This document shows positions 34,705-44,446 of a stretch of DNA of 64,000 nt, one piece after another. The position numbers were made by a program, and so were the translations under genes. Location: NCBI RefSeq assembly GCF_028368995.1, contig NZ_JAQNDL010000002.1:1547724-1611723 (forward strand), written 5' to 3'. How positions within the stretch are numbered: position 1 is the stretch's first letter; the number at the start of each line of letters is the position of its first letter. Below the pieces are notes generated by a model, which saw only the letters and a list, made by a program, of their open reading frames with translations, was not told the origin of the DNA and ran no database searches. Source of the stretch: Nannocystis bainbridge. GTDB lineage: Bacteria > Myxococcota_A > Polyangia > Nannocystales > Nannocystaceae.

Positions 34705-35688
34705 GTGAAATCAAGAAACTGTCATGGATTCGCCGTTGCTGCGGCTTTTTGCGGGCCGGTCACTGCCTGTGATATTGATAATACCCTGATAGGCGAAGAG
34801 CCTGGTGTCACCAATCCACGAATCGGCGAAAAAGGCTCCAGTTGCCCGATCTGGCAGTGCGGATTCAACGCTGCGGAGGTCTTCGGCGGCTCGATCCACG
34901 AGCTCCACCTCGGCGGTCAGGCCAACGGCCACGGGCTGCAGCTGCTGAAGGTCGTGCCCGGTCCCAAGGCCGCGGCGGCCGGCTACGACCGCCTGGATGT
35001 CGTCGGCGACGCCCTCGTCCTCCGCGACGACCGCGGCGCCGCGCTCGCCGGCGCCGCCCTGATCGGCACCCGCCTCCACCTCGGGATGGCCGGTCAGCCG
35101 CTGACGACCGTCCTCATCGCCTCCCACGATCGCGTCGCCCGCTGGGCCGACGGCGCGCCGGACGTCGACGCCTACGGCCTCGTCTATATCGACGGTCATC
35201 ACATCGAGCGGAATGTTTGCACCGGGTCCTATGATTCTCCCCGGGCCCCCATCGCCCTGGTCCTCGGCGGCGAGACCTACGACATGGACGCCAAGGAGGT
35301 CCGCCCCGACCCCGAGCGGCAGTGGTTCAGCATCGCTTGCGCCGGCTCGGCCGCGGCCAAGCTGTCGCTGCTCGGCTACGGCCCGCAGAGCAGCAAGACC
35401 AGCCCCGCCCAGCGTCAAGCCACCCTCAAGATGATCACCGCCGACTACTGCGGAGACGGTCACAGCTACACTGTCGACGGCACGCCGATCCAGTGGGAGA
35501 ACGTCCAGGGGACGGTCGGCCTCACCGCCGAGCCGGCCGCCATCGAGGCGGTGTGGACCGCCGCCGGGGCGCTGTGCGTCGACGAGCCGCGGATCGCCGG
35601 CACCGTGATCGACTGTTCCTTGCCGCGCTGCGGCGATTTCGACCTCGCCGACGGCGAGTGGATCAGCTACGTCCCGCTCGTGCAGTGA
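34705..35688 (+). CDS. ADYC-domain exported protein
   Basis: 327 aa. N-terminal leader with 'FAVAAAFCGPVTACDI', perhaps a lipobox at TAC. The C-terminal half carries 'ITADYCGDGHSYTVDGTPIQ', the signature that names the ADYC domain of myxobacterial secreted proteins, with paired Cys around it. The biochemical role of the family is not known to me. The first 60 bases are clearly richer in A/T than the rest of the gene. Confidence 0.8.
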   Translation: MKSRNCHGFAVAAAFCGPVTACDIDNTLIGEEPGVTNPRIGEKGSSCPIWQCGFNAAEVFGGSIHELHLGGQANGHGLQLLKVVPGPKAAAAGYDRLDVVGDALVLRDDRGAALAGAALIGTRLHLGMAGQPLTTVLIASHDRVARWADGAPDVDAYGLVYIDGHHIERNVCTGSYDSPRAPIALVLGGETYDMDAKEVRPDPERQWFSIACAGSAAAKLSLLGYGPQSSKTSPAQRQATLKMITADYCGDGHSYTVDGTPIQWENVQGTVGLTAEPAAIEAVWTAAGALCVDEPRIAGTVIDCSLPRCGDFDLADGEWISYVPLVQ

Positions 35689-35727
35689 CTTGCAACGCGG
35701 CCGGGGATTTGCGACACGCAGTGGAGC

Positions 35728-37194
35728 GTGGACCCTCTCTTCCCCTGCCTCGCGGCTCCCGACGGTCGCATCGTCCTCACCGTCGGCGACGACTCGTTCT
35801 CCGATCGCCAGCTGCTCGCCGCCGCCCGCCGCCACGCTCAGGCCCTCGCGCGCGCCGGAATCGCCCCGGGCGACCGCGTCGGCGTGTGGACCCTGCCGTA
35901 CCTCGGCACCGTCGTCGCCCTGGTCGGCGGCGCCCTCGCCGGCGTCGTCACCGTCCCGCTCAACCCCAGGCTCGGCGAGCGCGAGTGCTCCCACATCGCC
36001 GCCGACGCGGCCCCGCGCTGCTGCTTCGCCGCCCGCCCCGCCGAGTGCCCCGAGAGTCCGCTCGGCCCCGCGATCGCCGTCTCCGAGGACATGTCGGATG
36101 CAGCATGTCCCGAGGGACATCAAGACTTTCACCGCGCCGACGAGCGCCCGCTCCTCCTCATTTACACCTCGGGCACCACCGGCGCGCCGAAGGGGGCCGT
36201 GCTCACCGCCGCGGGCGTGGCCGCCAACATCGACGGCCTCGCCCGGGCCTGGCAGTGGACCGCGCGCGACACCGTCGTCCACGCCTTACCGCTGTTCCAC
36301 GTCCACGGCCTCGTGCTCGGCCTGTTCGGCAGCCTGCGGATCGGCGGCCGCCTGCACTGGCAGCCGCGCTTCGAGCCCGTCGCCCTCGCGGCGGCCGTGC
36401 GTGGCGGCGGCGTGCTGTTCGCCGTGCCGACCATGTACGTCCGCCTCGCCGAGCTCGCCGAGCGCGACGCCTCGATCGCGGCCGACCTCGGCGCCGCGCG
36501 GCTCCTGATCTCCGGCTCCGCCGCCCTGTCCGCGCGTGAGCATCGACGTCTCGCCGCGATCACCGGTCGCGGCGTCTACGAGCGCTACGGCCTCACCGAG
36601 ACGCTGATCGTGTGCGCCGTCCCCACCTCGGGCCCGCCGCGCCCGGGCCTCGTCGGTCCGCCGCTGCCCGGCGTCGAGGTCCGCCTCGTCGACGACGCCC
36701 GGCGCCCGCTCGACGTCGCCGACGACGCCACCATCGGCGAGATCGCCGTCCGCGGCCCCAGCGTGTTCGCCGGCTACCTCGGCCGGCCCGAGGCCACCGC
36801 CGCCGTGCGCGACGCCGACGGGTGGTTTTACACCGGCGACCTCGCCACCCGCACCGACGACGGCGCCTATCGCATCGTCGGTCGGCGCGCCACCGACCTG
36901 ATCAAGAGCGGCGGCTTCAAGATCGGCGCCGGCGAGATCGAAGCCTGCCTGCTCGAGCACCCCGACGTCGCCGAGACCGCCGTCGTCGGCCTGCCCGACG
37001 ACGACCTCGGCGAACGGATCGTCGCCTTCGTCGTCGCCCGCGACCCAGCGCTCCCTCCGCCCGGTGAGCAGCTCGTCGATCACGTCGCGCGCGCGCTCGC
37101 CCCGCACAAGCGCCCGCGCGACGTCCGGTTCGTCGAAGCCCTGCCCCGCAACGCCATGGGCAAGGTGATCAAGGCCCGGCTCACCCGCCCCTGA
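35728..37194 (+). CDS. Acyl-CoA synthetase, malonyl-CoA synthetase-like
   Basis: 488 aa of the ANL superfamily. P-loop LLIYTSGTTGAPKGAVLT, YERYGLTET, DGWFYTGDLA, KSGGFKIGAGEIE and C-terminal catalytic Lys in [10 protein letters not shown] are all present. They make the acyl-AMP and then the acyl-CoA thioester. The KSGGFKIGAGEIE stretch and overall length are closest to MatB-type malonyl-CoA synthetases, though substrate is inferred. A three-unit repeat array lies in frame just before the P-loop (SEDMSDAACPEGHQDF), in a stretch that is variable in the family. GTG start; a GTG two codons upstream also possible. Confidence 0.85.
   Translation: MDPLFPCLAAPDGRIVLTVGDDSFSDRQLLAAARRHAQALARAGIAPGDRVGVWTLPYLGTVVALVGGALAGVVTVPLNPRLGERECSHIAADAAPRCCFAARPAECPESPLGPAIAVSEDMSDAACPEGHQDFHRADERPLLLIYTSGTTGAPKGAVLTAAGVAANIDGLARAWQWTARDTVVHALPLFHVHGLVLGLFGSLRIGGRLHWQPRFEPVALAAAVRGGGVLFAVPTMYVRLAELAERDASIAADLGAARLLISGSAALSAREHRRLAAITGRGVYERYGLTETLIVCAVPTSGPPRPGLVGPPLPGVEVRLVDDARRPLDVADDATIGEIAVRGPSVFAGYLGRPEATAAVRDADGWFYTGDLATRTDDGAYRIVGRRATDLIKSGGFKIGAGEIEACLLEHPDVAETAVVGLPDDDLGERIVAFVVARDPALPPPGEQLVDHVARALAPHKRPRDVRFVEALPRNAMGKVIKARLTRP
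36086..36124 (+). repeat. 14-bp phased CATG array inside acyl-CoA synthetase gene
   Basis: Cores at 36090, 36104 and 36118. CATGTCC-CGAG-GGACATC hairpin. Read in frame as SEDMSDAACPEGHQ, so three units add 14 codons without a frameshift. Confidence 0.8.
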
Positions 37195-37654
37195 AGCACC
37201 CCACCTCGCGGGCCACCGCCTCGACCACCGGCCCGTGTCGGTCCGCGATGTGGCGGTGCATCATCGCGTTGTAGCCACGCGCGTGGCCGACCACCCCCTC
37301 GTCGACCCCGCACGCGCCGACGTTGCGGTAGTCGATGTCGTACTCGCTGTGCAGCCGCGCGGCCAGGCGCGCGTGACACGATCGCGGGCGCTCGTACGAC
37401 TCGAGCGCCAGCTCGCCTCGAGCGAGATCGAGCGCGGCGTCGAGCGCCCCCTCGTCCTCCGCGTCGGTGCTGCTGCGCGCCGCCAGGCGCGGCGCCTGTG
37501 AACAATCAGGCGGGCCGGACAATGTCCAGTCCGCCTGCGGCTCCGTCTCCACTGTCAATGTCTCGTGGCCGTGAGGGGCGCAATTGATCCCCATCGTCGC
37601 CACCACCATGCATCCTGCCACCTCGACGAACCTTCGCAGCGCGCTCGCTCGCAT
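37181..37654 (-). CDS. Exported hypothetical protein
   Basis: 157 aa. Leader '[17 protein letters not shown]' may be a lipoprotein signal (lipobox GINC). Mature domain is helical with four Cys and a His-rich segment ([19 protein letters not shown]). Not recognised. Its 3' end overlaps the end of the acyl-CoA synthetase gene by 14 bases, convergent. Confidence 0.55.
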   Translation of the reverse strand: MRASALRRFVEVAGCMVVATMGINCAPHGHETLTVETEPQADWTLSGPPDCSQAPRLAARSSTDAEDEGALDAALDLARGELALESYERPRSCHARLAARLHSEYDIDYRNVGACGVDEGVVGHARGYNAMMHRHIADRHGPVVEAVAREVGCFRGG

Positions 37655-37757
37655 CGCACGTCCTCCAGGCGCCGAGACAACCGCCGCTCGCCCCGGTTCC
37701 GGCCCGTCTGCAAGCGAGCGTGTCGGCCGGCCGAGCCCGCCTGCTATCGTGCAAGGC

Positions 37758-39026
37758 ATGCTTGGCCTGACTTGGTTGCGGGGCAGCGCGTGGATCGTCG
37801 TCGTCGCGGGCGCCGGCGGCTGCCAGATCTTGAACCCTGCCTTCGGCTTGCTCACCGACGGCGACAGCGACGGCGACAGCGCGGCCTCGACAGGACCTGT
37901 CCTTACGACCAGCAGCGAGCCGACCACCAGCGACACCTCCGCCAGCGCCACCGATCCCGGCACCACCGTCAGCAGCGAGCCGCCCCTCACCACCAGCGTC
38001 GACACCGAAGACCTCACCGACACCGGCGTCGCCAGCGAGACGACCCTCGCCACCGATCCTGTCCCGCCCAGCTGCGGCGACGGCGTCCTCGATCCCGGCG
38101 AGGAGTGCGACGACGGCGACGGCGTCGACGGCGACGAGTGCACCAACAAGTGCACCCTCGCCGAGTGTGGCGACGGCATCGTCCACGACGGCCAGGAGGA
38201 GTGCGACGCCGGCGGCGTCGATGCCGATCCGCTGTGCAACCCCGCGTGCCAGCTCGCCGAGTGCGGCGACGGCTTCATCCAGCCGCCCGAGCAATGCGAC
38301 GACACCAACGCCGACGAGTTCGACGGCTGCACCGGCGACTGTCAGCTCAGCTGCGGCGACGGCGTGTTCGATCCGGGGCGTGAGGAGTGCGATGCGAGCG
38401 ACCCCGGCTTCGCCGAGCTCCTCGGCCTGTGCGACGAGCAGTGCGCCCTCAAGGCCTGCTTTCGCCTCACCAACACCGACGACAAGGATTTCCTCGACTC
38501 CGGTTGGTTCGACGCCTGCGCCACCGCTCCGGGCGAGCGGATCGCCGTCCTGTTGCGCGATCCCACCGGCGTCCAGTACCTGCGGTTCGGCCACAAGCCG
38601 CCCTCGATCACCCCGTGGACCCCCTCGAAGATGACCTCCACCAAAGCGCCGCCCGAGCAGTGGAAGTTCGGCCAGCACGATCGGCCCGTGGTCCTCATCG
38701 ACCTCCTTTTCGACAAGCCCGGCCCGACCCCCGACGTGCTCTACGCCTTTGGCGACGACAGCCTGCCCAAGGTCAGCGACGCTGCGACTTGCCCCTCGAG
38801 CCTCGGCGACGGCTACGCGGTGGCGATCCTGCCCCAGGGCGGCACCACCCAGGCGCGCGTGCTGCTGATGCCCTTCGTCGGCACCAGCAAGGAGCGCAAC
38901 CTCGGCGGCTGGCTCGCCACCGGCCCCGGCGTCGAGCTCTCGTACGACGACAGCCCCATGCCGCTGTGCAAGGTCGAGGACCCCCCGACCCCGTTCCTCG
39001 GCACCGTCGCCGTCGCCGTGTTCTGA
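37758..39026 (+). CDS. Lipoprotein with myxobacterial Cys-rich repeats
   Basis: 422 aa. Signal ending GAGGC, a Ser/Thr/Asp linker to about residue 100, then four repeats of the type [17 protein letters not shown] ... CTNKC, the DUF4215-like cysteine-rich repeat frequent in Myxococcota. The C-terminal 190 aa form a separate domain. Predicted to be lipid-anchored at the cell surface. The stop codon seems to lie within the first degenerate unit of the repeat array that follows. Confidence 0.8.
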   Translation: MLGLTWLRGSAWIVVVAGAGGCQILNPAFGLLTDGDSDGDSAASTGPVLTTSSEPTTSDTSASATDPGTTVSSEPPLTTSVDTEDLTDTGVASETTLATDPVPPSCGDGVLDPGEECDDGDGVDGDECTNKCTLAECGDGIVHDGQEECDAGGVDADPLCNPACQLAECGDGFIQPPEQCDDTNADEFDGCTGDCQLSCGDGVFDPGREECDASDPGFAELLGLCDEQCALKACFRLTNTDDKDFLDSGWFDACATAPGERIAVLLRDPTGVQYLRFGHKPPSITPWTPSKMTSTKAPPEQWKFGQHDRPVVLIDLLFDKPGPTPDVLYAFGDDSLPKVSDAATCPSSLGDGYAVAILPQGGTTQARVLLMPFVGTSKERNLGGWLATGPGVELSYDDSPMPLCKVEDPPTPFLGTVAVAVF

Positions 39027-39030
39027 TCGA

Positions 39031-39100
39031 CATGCCCGCGAGGACATGTCCTCGCGGTCATGCCCCTGAGAACATGCCCGCCGGGACATGCCCGTTCGGC
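39031..39100. repeat. 14-bp phased CATG array, five units, at convergent gene ends
   Basis: Cores at 39031, 39045, 39059, 39073 and 39087, each exactly 14 bases apart. Contains a perfect 22-bp palindrome at 39036-39057 (CCGCGAGGACA/TGTCCTCGCGG). Fills nearly the whole gap between two genes that end toward each other, so it may terminate transcription from both sides. Confidence 0.85.
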
Positions 39101-39104
39101 CGCC

Positions 39105-40541
39105 TCAGCCCGGGCGGGTGCCGAAGCGCAGCCGGATCGCCTGGGCCCGGTACTCGAAGATGTCGCGCAGGCGCGGGCGCACGAACAGCGCGTCGGCGAT
39201 CCGGCCGATCGGTCCCAGCGGCGGCCGGTAGTAGACCGTATCGTCCATCTGCGTCGCCCCCTCCCCGCGCGGCGTGAAGCGGTGCTCGTGCCACCACGCG
39301 GCGAACGGCCCGCGCGTCTGCACGTCGACGAACCGGCGCTCCGGCTCCCACAGCTCGAACTCGGTGGTCCAGCGCCGGCGCACCGGCCCGACCTGCAGCT
39401 CGTAGTCGATGTGACGCCCCGCCTCGACGATCAGCGGTCGCGGCGACTTGATCGTCATCACCGCCGCGCGCGGCGTCATGATCCCGAGGTTCTCCGCCCG
39501 CGAGAAGAACCCGAACACCGCCGACAGCGGCGCCGCCAGCACCGTCGATTGCTGAAGCACCGTCGTCGGCGCGCGGCGGGCCAGGTACGGGCTCGTCGGC
39601 GCCATCTCGGCCCGCGCGAAGTCGGGCCGGTCACGGCCGCCGAACAGGTCGCTCAGGGCTGACGGCAGCGTCGGGAACTGGAACGTGAACCCGAGCGCCA
39701 GCGTGCGCGCGGGGATGGCCCGCTGGCTGGCGACCAGCGCGTTCGCGGCCTCGCCCTTGGCGATCCGCAGCGCCAGGTAGGGCACCGGCAGGCGGGCCTT
39801 GCGACCCAGCGACTCGGCCAGCGCCTGCGAGAAGGCCAGATTGGTCACCGGCTGGGGCGCCACCGCCAGCACCGGCCCGGTGTAGCGGGCGTCGGTCGCC
39901 GCGGTCGTCAGCAGCTCGACGAGATCGTGGAGGTGGATCCATGGGAACCACTGCTCGCCCGAGCCCAGCGGCCCGCCGAGCCCCACGCGGAAGATCGGCA
40001 GCAATTGCTCGAGCACCCCACCGCCGTGCCCGAGCACCAGCCCGAGCCGCGGCGTGCACACCCGCACCCCGTGCGCCTCGGCCTTGTGGGCCGCCGCCTC
40101 CCACGCCTGGCACATCGAGCCGAGGAAATCGTCGGCCGGGCGCGACGTCTCGTCGAGCTCCTCGTCGCCGCGATCCCCGTAGTAGCCGACCGCCGACGCC
40201 GACACGAGCACCTGCGGTCGCGGCTCCGACCTGGCGATCGCTCGCACCAGCATCTCGGTCAGCGCGACGCGGCTGTCCCAAAGTTCACGTTTGCGCGCCG
40301 CCGTCCACCGCCCGACCCCGACCGACTCGCCCGCCAGGTGGATCACCGCCTCGCAGCCCGTCAGCGCGCGGACCAGCGCCGCCTCGTCGCCTGCGGCCAC
40401 CAGATCGACCTCGGCGCCCAGCAGATCGGCCGCGCGCCGCGGCGACCGCACCCAGGCCCGCACGTGGTGCCCGTCTCGCAGCAATCGGAGGACCAGCGCC
40501 CGTCCGACGAACCCCGTCGCGCCCGTGACCAGAATGTGCAT
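39105..40541 (-). CDS. TIGR01777-type SDR fused to SRPBCC-like domain
   Basis: 478 aa. N-terminal 300 residues are an epimerase-like Rossmann protein: VTGATGFVGRALV, AVIHLAGESVG, SASAVGYYGDRGD, WFPWIHLHDL, the signature of the TIGR01777 (YfcH-like) family. The last 150 residues (TVLQQSTVLAAPLSAVFGFF, DYELQVGPVRRRWTTEFE) fit an SRPBCC lipid-binding fold, a known fusion in this family. Substrate unknown. Start at the ATG of MHILVTG. Confidence 0.85.
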   Translation of the reverse strand: MHILVTGATGFVGRALVLRLLRDGHHVRAWVRSPRRAADLLGAEVDLVAAGDEAALVRALTGCEAVIHLAGESVGVGRWTAARKRELWDSRVALTEMLVRAIARSEPRPQVLVSASAVGYYGDRGDEELDETSRPADDFLGSMCQAWEAAAHKAEAHGVRVCTPRLGLVLGHGGGVLEQLLPIFRVGLGGPLGSGEQWFPWIHLHDLVELLTTAATDARYTGPVLAVAPQPVTNLAFSQALAESLGRKARLPVPYLALRIAKGEAANALVASQRAIPARTLALGFTFQFPTLPSALSDLFGGRDRPDFARAEMAPTSPYLARRAPTTVLQQSTVLAAPLSAVFGFFSRAENLGIMTPRAAVMTIKSPRPLIVEAGRHIDYELQVGPVRRRWTTEFELWEPERRFVDVQTRGPFAAWWHEHRFTPRGEGATQMDDTVYYRPPLGPIGRIADALFVRPRLRDIFEYRAQAIRLRFGTRPG

Positions 40542-40962
40542 GAAACCCCTGCTGTCGGCCGGGACCATGACACACGCCGGCCGACCGTCAAGCGCGCACC
40601 GACCGGACCGCCTGCAGCGCGTCCCACGGTCGCGGTCGTCGCCACCGCGAACACGAGCCCCGAGCGGCGCGACTCGCCACGATCCTCCGCACGCGCCCGA
40701 CGCAGCGCAGCGAGCACGAGTCCCGGATGCGAGCCCCGCGATCCTAAGCACTGGCGAGCCATCGCCGCCCGCTCCGCTGCACGCCGACGCTCCGCGCCGC
40801 CCGCCGCGGCTCTGTGCGACGAACCTCGCCCGACGTCACCGCCGGGGGCCGGCGGCCGCCTGCGCGCACACGATCGCCGGCCGCACGCTCGCGCGCCCTG
40901 GACTGCCCGGGGACCCCCCGCTGGACAGCGCCCCTCCGATCTCATCCACTGTGCGCGCGACG
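40542..40962. other. Intergenic gap between divergent genes
   Basis: No gene or structured repeat seen. Must hold the promoters of the SDR-fusion gene and the fatty-acid-hydroxylase-like gene. Confidence 0.4.
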
Positions 40963-41814
40963 ATGCCTCGCCTCACCGACCTCCTCCGTCCCGCCGCCGA
41001 CGCGGCCGTGTTCTCTGCCCATGGCCGCGGCTTCGCCGGCTCGGTCGACCGCGCCGTCGTCCTGCTCGCCACGGTCGCCGGCCTCGCCTGTCCTTACGGA
41101 CCTGTCCTTTGGTACAAGTCACTCCTGCTCGCCTTCGCCGGGGTCGCCGGCCTCGTGCTGCTCGGGGCCGGCGGCGCCACGGTGGTCGCCGCCCTGCGCG
41201 GCCGGCGGATCCAGGGCCCGCGCAAGCGCGCCGCGCTGATCGGCCGCAGCGCCGGCGACACCGCCCTCGCCGCCTGGATCGCCGCCTGCTTCGCCGCCTG
41301 GCCGATGGCCCGCGCCGACGCTGGTGAGCCGATCGGCCTCGTGTGGTCGCTCGCCGAGGCCGGCGGGCTGTCGGCCGTCGTCTGGCAGACCCTGCTCGGC
41401 GTGCTCGTCCTCGACGCCTGGCTGTACTGGAAGCACCGCCTGCTGCACACGCGCCTGCTGTTCCCGTTCCACCGCGGCCACCACGTCTACCGCGACCCCA
41501 CCCCGTTCGCCGGCTTCGCCGTCGGCCCCGTCGAATCGGTCATGACCTTCTGGCCGATCCTCCTGGTCGCGTTCCCGTGGGCCACCCATTTCGGCCCGAC
41601 CTACGTCGCCCTGGTCGTGGGATTCGTGCTGCTCAATTATTATTTGCACTGCGGCGTCACCTACCGCGCCTTGGAGGCCACGCTGCCGCGCCTGTTCGTC
41701 AACACCTCGGCGTTCCACAACCGCCACCACGCCAACGCCGAGGTCAACTTCGGCGAGGCGCTGACGCTGTGGGACCACATCTGTCGCACGCGGGCCGAGG
41801 ACCGGCGGCGCTAG
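40963..41814 (+). CDS. Fatty acid hydroxylase / sterol desaturase family protein
   Basis: 283 aa integral membrane protein. The histidine boxes of the di-iron family are visible: KHRLLH, HRGHH, HCGV and HNRHHAN near the C-terminus. Members hydroxylate or desaturate lipids using oxygen. The N-terminal 110 aa are extra hydrophobic helices. A short repeat stretch (CCTGTCC-TTAC-GGACCTG) lies in frame in the first hydrophobic loop (ACPYGPVLWYKS). Start at the ATG of MPRLTDLL. Confidence 0.8.
   Translation: MPRLTDLLRPAADAAVFSAHGRGFAGSVDRAVVLLATVAGLACPYGPVLWYKSLLLAFAGVAGLVLLGAGGATVVAALRGRRIQGPRKRAALIGRSAGDTALAAWIAACFAAWPMARADAGEPIGLVWSLAEAGGLSAVVWQTLLGVLVLDAWLYWKHRLLHTRLLFPFHRGHHVYRDPTPFAGFAVGPVESVMTFWPILLVAFPWATHFGPTYVALVVGFVLLNYYLHCGVTYRALEATLPRLFVNTSAFHNRHHANAEVNFGEALTLWDHICRTRAEDRRR
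41087..41118 (+). repeat. CCTG variant of the 14-bp repeat inside the hydroxylase-like gene
   Basis: Cores CCTG at 41087, CCTG at 41101 and CAAG at 41115, 14 bases apart. In frame, it adds about 14 residues to a loop between membrane helices. Confidence 0.6.
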
Positions 41815-41917
41815 GGCGGTGCTCGCCGGCCGCGGGCGCTCACTCCAGCACCCGCCCCGGTCGCTGGCGCCGGCGCCGCCTGCCCGTCCGGGCTCGCTTC
41901 CGATATCCTGCCGACGC

Positions 41918-44446
41918 ATGACGCCGCAGCACGAACCCGGCCAGGCCCGTCCGTTCCGCGTGATGAAGTTCGGCGGCAGCTCGGTCGGCGCCGCCGATCG
42001 CCTGTTCCAGGCCCTCGACCTGATCGCCCGCGAGCGCGACAACGGCCCGGTCGCCGTCGTCGTCTCGGCCATGGCCGACACCACCGATCGCCTGATCGCC
42101 GCCGTCGACGCCGCCGCCGCCGGCCTGCCGGGCGACCCCCACGTCGACGCCATCGAGGCGCTGGTCGCCAACGTCGCACATGACCTCACGGACAGGCTCG
42201 AACGCGCAGGTCTCTTGAAACATGTCCCCGAGGACATGTCCTCCGCGATCGCCGAGCTGATGCGCCCGCTGCGGCAGCTGCTGCTCGGCGTCGGCCTCGT
42301 GCGCGAGCGGACCTTGCAGACCCGCGACCTCGCGCTGTCGTTCGGCGAGCGGGCCAGCGTCCTGGTCGTGCAGCGCCTGCTGGTCGCGCGCGGCGTCGCG
42401 GCCGTCGGCGTCGACGCCCGCGACTGGACCGTCACCGACGACCGCTTCGGCCAGGCCACCCCCGATCTGGCCGCCTCGGCGCTGCAGCTCGGCGCCCTGT
42501 CGGTCGCGTGGAGCGGCGCCGTCAGCGTGCACACCGGCTTCCTCGGCCGCACCCGCGACGGTCGCAGCACGACGCTCGGCCGCAACGGCTCCGACTACAC
42601 CGCCGCCCTGCTGGCCCAGATCCTCGGCGCCGCCGAGCTGCAGATCTGGACCGACGTCTCCGGGGTCATGACCGCCGATCCCGAGCTCGTGCTCGAGGCC
42701 TACCCGGTCGCCCACCTCAGCCAGGCCGAGGCGCTCGAGCTCGGCGACCTCGGCATGATCTTGCACCCGCGGACCATGTCGCCGCTGATCGAGGCCCAGA
42801 TCCCGCTGCGCGTGCGCAACACGGCCCGCCCCGACGATCCGGGCACCCTCATCGACGCCGTCGGCAACCGCGACGAGCGGCGCCCGGTCTGCGTCGTCTC
42901 GACCGAGGACCTCGCGCTCCTCGACCTCGAGACCCGGCGCCGCCTCGGCCACGAGCGGATCGGCGAGCGAGCCCTGCGCGCGCTCGCCAACGCCGGCGTG
43001 CCCGTGTGGGTCGGCACCTCGGCCCCGCGCGATCGGGCCTTCGCCGTCGCCGTCGCCCGCCAGGACGCCGCCCTCGCCGAGGCCGCCCTCGCCGCCGAGT
43101 TCGGCCGCGCCGCCGACGGCGAGCCGATCGACCTCGCCCCGATCCGCGTGCGTCAGCCCGTCACCCTCCTCACCCTCGTCGGCGAGGCCATGGGTCGCAC
43201 CGCCAACGTCGCCGGCCGGTTCTTCGGCGCGCTCGGCCAGATCGGCGTGCTCGTCCGCGCCAGCGCCCAGGGGGCCGGCGAGCGCTCGATCTCCGCCGTC
43301 GTCGACGGCGACGACACCGCCACCGCCGTGCGCACCGTCCACGCCGCCTTCAACCTCGCCGCCCAGGAGGTCAACCTCCTCGTCCTCGGCAAGGGCACCG
43401 TCGGCCGCGAGCTCCTCTATCAGTTGACCGCCCAGCAGCGCGCGCTGGCCGAGCACCAGGACGTCCTGATCAAGCTCGCCGGCGTCGCCGACAGTCGACG
43501 CGTCGTGTTCGACCCCGGCGGCATCCCGCTCGCGCGCTGGGAGGCGCGGCTGCAGGAGTCGCATGTCCCTCCGGACATCTCGGCCCTGCTCGAGCGCCTG
43601 CGTCGCCTGCCCGTGCCGATCCTCGTCGACTGCACCGCCGAGGACACCACCGCCGTCTACGAGGCCGCGCTCGCGCTCGGCATCCACGTCGTCAGCGCCA
43701 ACAAGCGCCCGCTCGCCGCCACCTGGCCCGTGAGACAGGGCCTCATGGACATGGCCCGCAAGCGCCATCGCCGGTGGGAGTACGAGACCACCGTCGGCGC
43801 CAGCTTGCCGGTGATCGACACCCTCAAGGGCCTCGTGCGCACCGGCGACACCATCCTCCGCATCGAGGGCAGCTTCTCCGGCACCCTCGGCTACCTCGCC
43901 GGCGAGCTGTCGCGCGGCGTCCCGCTGTCGCACGCCGTGCGCGACGCCCGGGCTCGCGGCTACACCGAGCCGCACCCGCGGGACGACCTGTCCGGCCTCG
44001 ACGTCGCGCGCAAGGCCCTGATCCTCGCCCGCGAGCTCGGCCTCCAGCTCGACCTCGACGCCGTCGTCGTCGAGCCGTTCGCCCCGCCCGAGGCGCTCGG
44101 CCACGACGACCTCGAGCGGTTCTTCCTCGCCCTCGCCGAGCACGACGCCGCCGTCGCCGCCCGCATCGAGCGCATGCAGAAGGCCGGCCGCGTCCTCCGC
44201 TACCTCGCCCAGATCGATCCATCGGCCCCCGCCGGCGCCCCGGCCGTGCGCGTCGGCCCCGTCGAGGTCGAGCCCGATCACCCCGCCGCTCGCCTGCGCG
44301 GCACCGAGGCCTTCGTCGCCTTCACCACCGATCGCCACCGCGCCTACCCGCTGCTCGTCCAGGGCGCCGGGGCTGGCGGCGCCGTCACGGCCGCCGGCGT
44401 GCTCACCGACATCCTCAAGATCGCCATGTCCCTGCGTGGTCGCTGA
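41918..44446 (+). CDS. thrA: Bifunctional aspartate kinase / homoserine dehydrogenase I
   Basis: 842 aa, close to E. coli ThrA (820). Aspartokinase half: KFGGSSVGAADR at the start, LGRNGSDYTAALLAQ and EIW-like QIWTDVSGVMT; two ACT domains in the middle; homoserine dehydrogenase half: LGKGTVGREL (NAD(P) site), SANKRPLAATW, GYTEPHPRDDLSGLDVARKA. It catalyses the first and third steps from aspartate to threonine, methionine and lysine precursors in the cytoplasm. Two repeat arrays are inserted in frame: a five-unit one after residue about 85 and a pair near residue 548. Stop overlaps the start of the radical SAM gene. Confidence 0.95.
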   Translation: MTPQHEPGQARPFRVMKFGGSSVGAADRLFQALDLIARERDNGPVAVVVSAMADTTDRLIAAVDAAAAGLPGDPHVDAIEALVANVAHDLTDRLERAGLLKHVPEDMSSAIAELMRPLRQLLLGVGLVRERTLQTRDLALSFGERASVLVVQRLLVARGVAAVGVDARDWTVTDDRFGQATPDLAASALQLGALSVAWSGAVSVHTGFLGRTRDGRSTTLGRNGSDYTAALLAQILGAAELQIWTDVSGVMTADPELVLEAYPVAHLSQAEALELGDLGMILHPRTMSPLIEAQIPLRVRNTARPDDPGTLIDAVGNRDERRPVCVVSTEDLALLDLETRRRLGHERIGERALRALANAGVPVWVGTSAPRDRAFAVAVARQDAALAEAALAAEFGRAADGEPIDLAPIRVRQPVTLLTLVGEAMGRTANVAGRFFGALGQIGVLVRASAQGAGERSISAVVDGDDTATAVRTVHAAFNLAAQEVNLLVLGKGTVGRELLYQLTAQQRALAEHQDVLIKLAGVADSRRVVFDPGGIPLARWEARLQESHVPPDISALLERLRRLPVPILVDCTAEDTTAVYEAALALGIHVVSANKRPLAATWPVRQGLMDMARKRHRRWEYETTVGASLPVIDTLKGLVRTGDTILRIEGSFSGTLGYLAGELSRGVPLSHAVRDARARGYTEPHPRDDLSGLDVARKALILARELGLQLDLDAVVVEPFAPPEALGHDDLERFFLALAEHDAAVAARIERMQKAGRVLRYLAQIDPSAPAGAPAVRVGPVEVEPDHPAARLRGTEAFVAFTTDRHRAYPLLVQGAGAGGAVTAAGVLTDILKIAMSLRGR
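42179..42241 (+). repeat. 14-bp phased array, five units, inside thrA
   Basis: Cores at 42179 (CATG), 42193 (CAGG), 42207 (CAGG), 42221 (CATG), 42235 (CATG). The last two form an 8-bp-stem hairpin ACATGTCC-CCGA-GGACATGT. Translated as HDLTDRLERAGLLKHVPEDM, so the reading frame of an essential enzyme runs through it. Confidence 0.85.
43562..43579 (+). repeat. Single CATGTCC-type hairpin inside thrA
   Basis: CATGTCC-CTCC-GGACATC, translated as HVPPDIS in the dehydrogenase half of ThrA. Confidence 0.65.

Noticed and set aside
39057-39120. Short peptides rich in TCPxGH and DMS motifs predicted from array regions
   Set aside because: They are translations of the 14-bp repeat in different frames on both strands and not evidence for real genes.
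40290-40962. Upstream extension of the hydroxylase-like gene
   Set aside because: The extra frame is Arg/Pro/Ala-rich noise opposite the SDR gene; the ATG at 40963 starts the hydrophobic protein.
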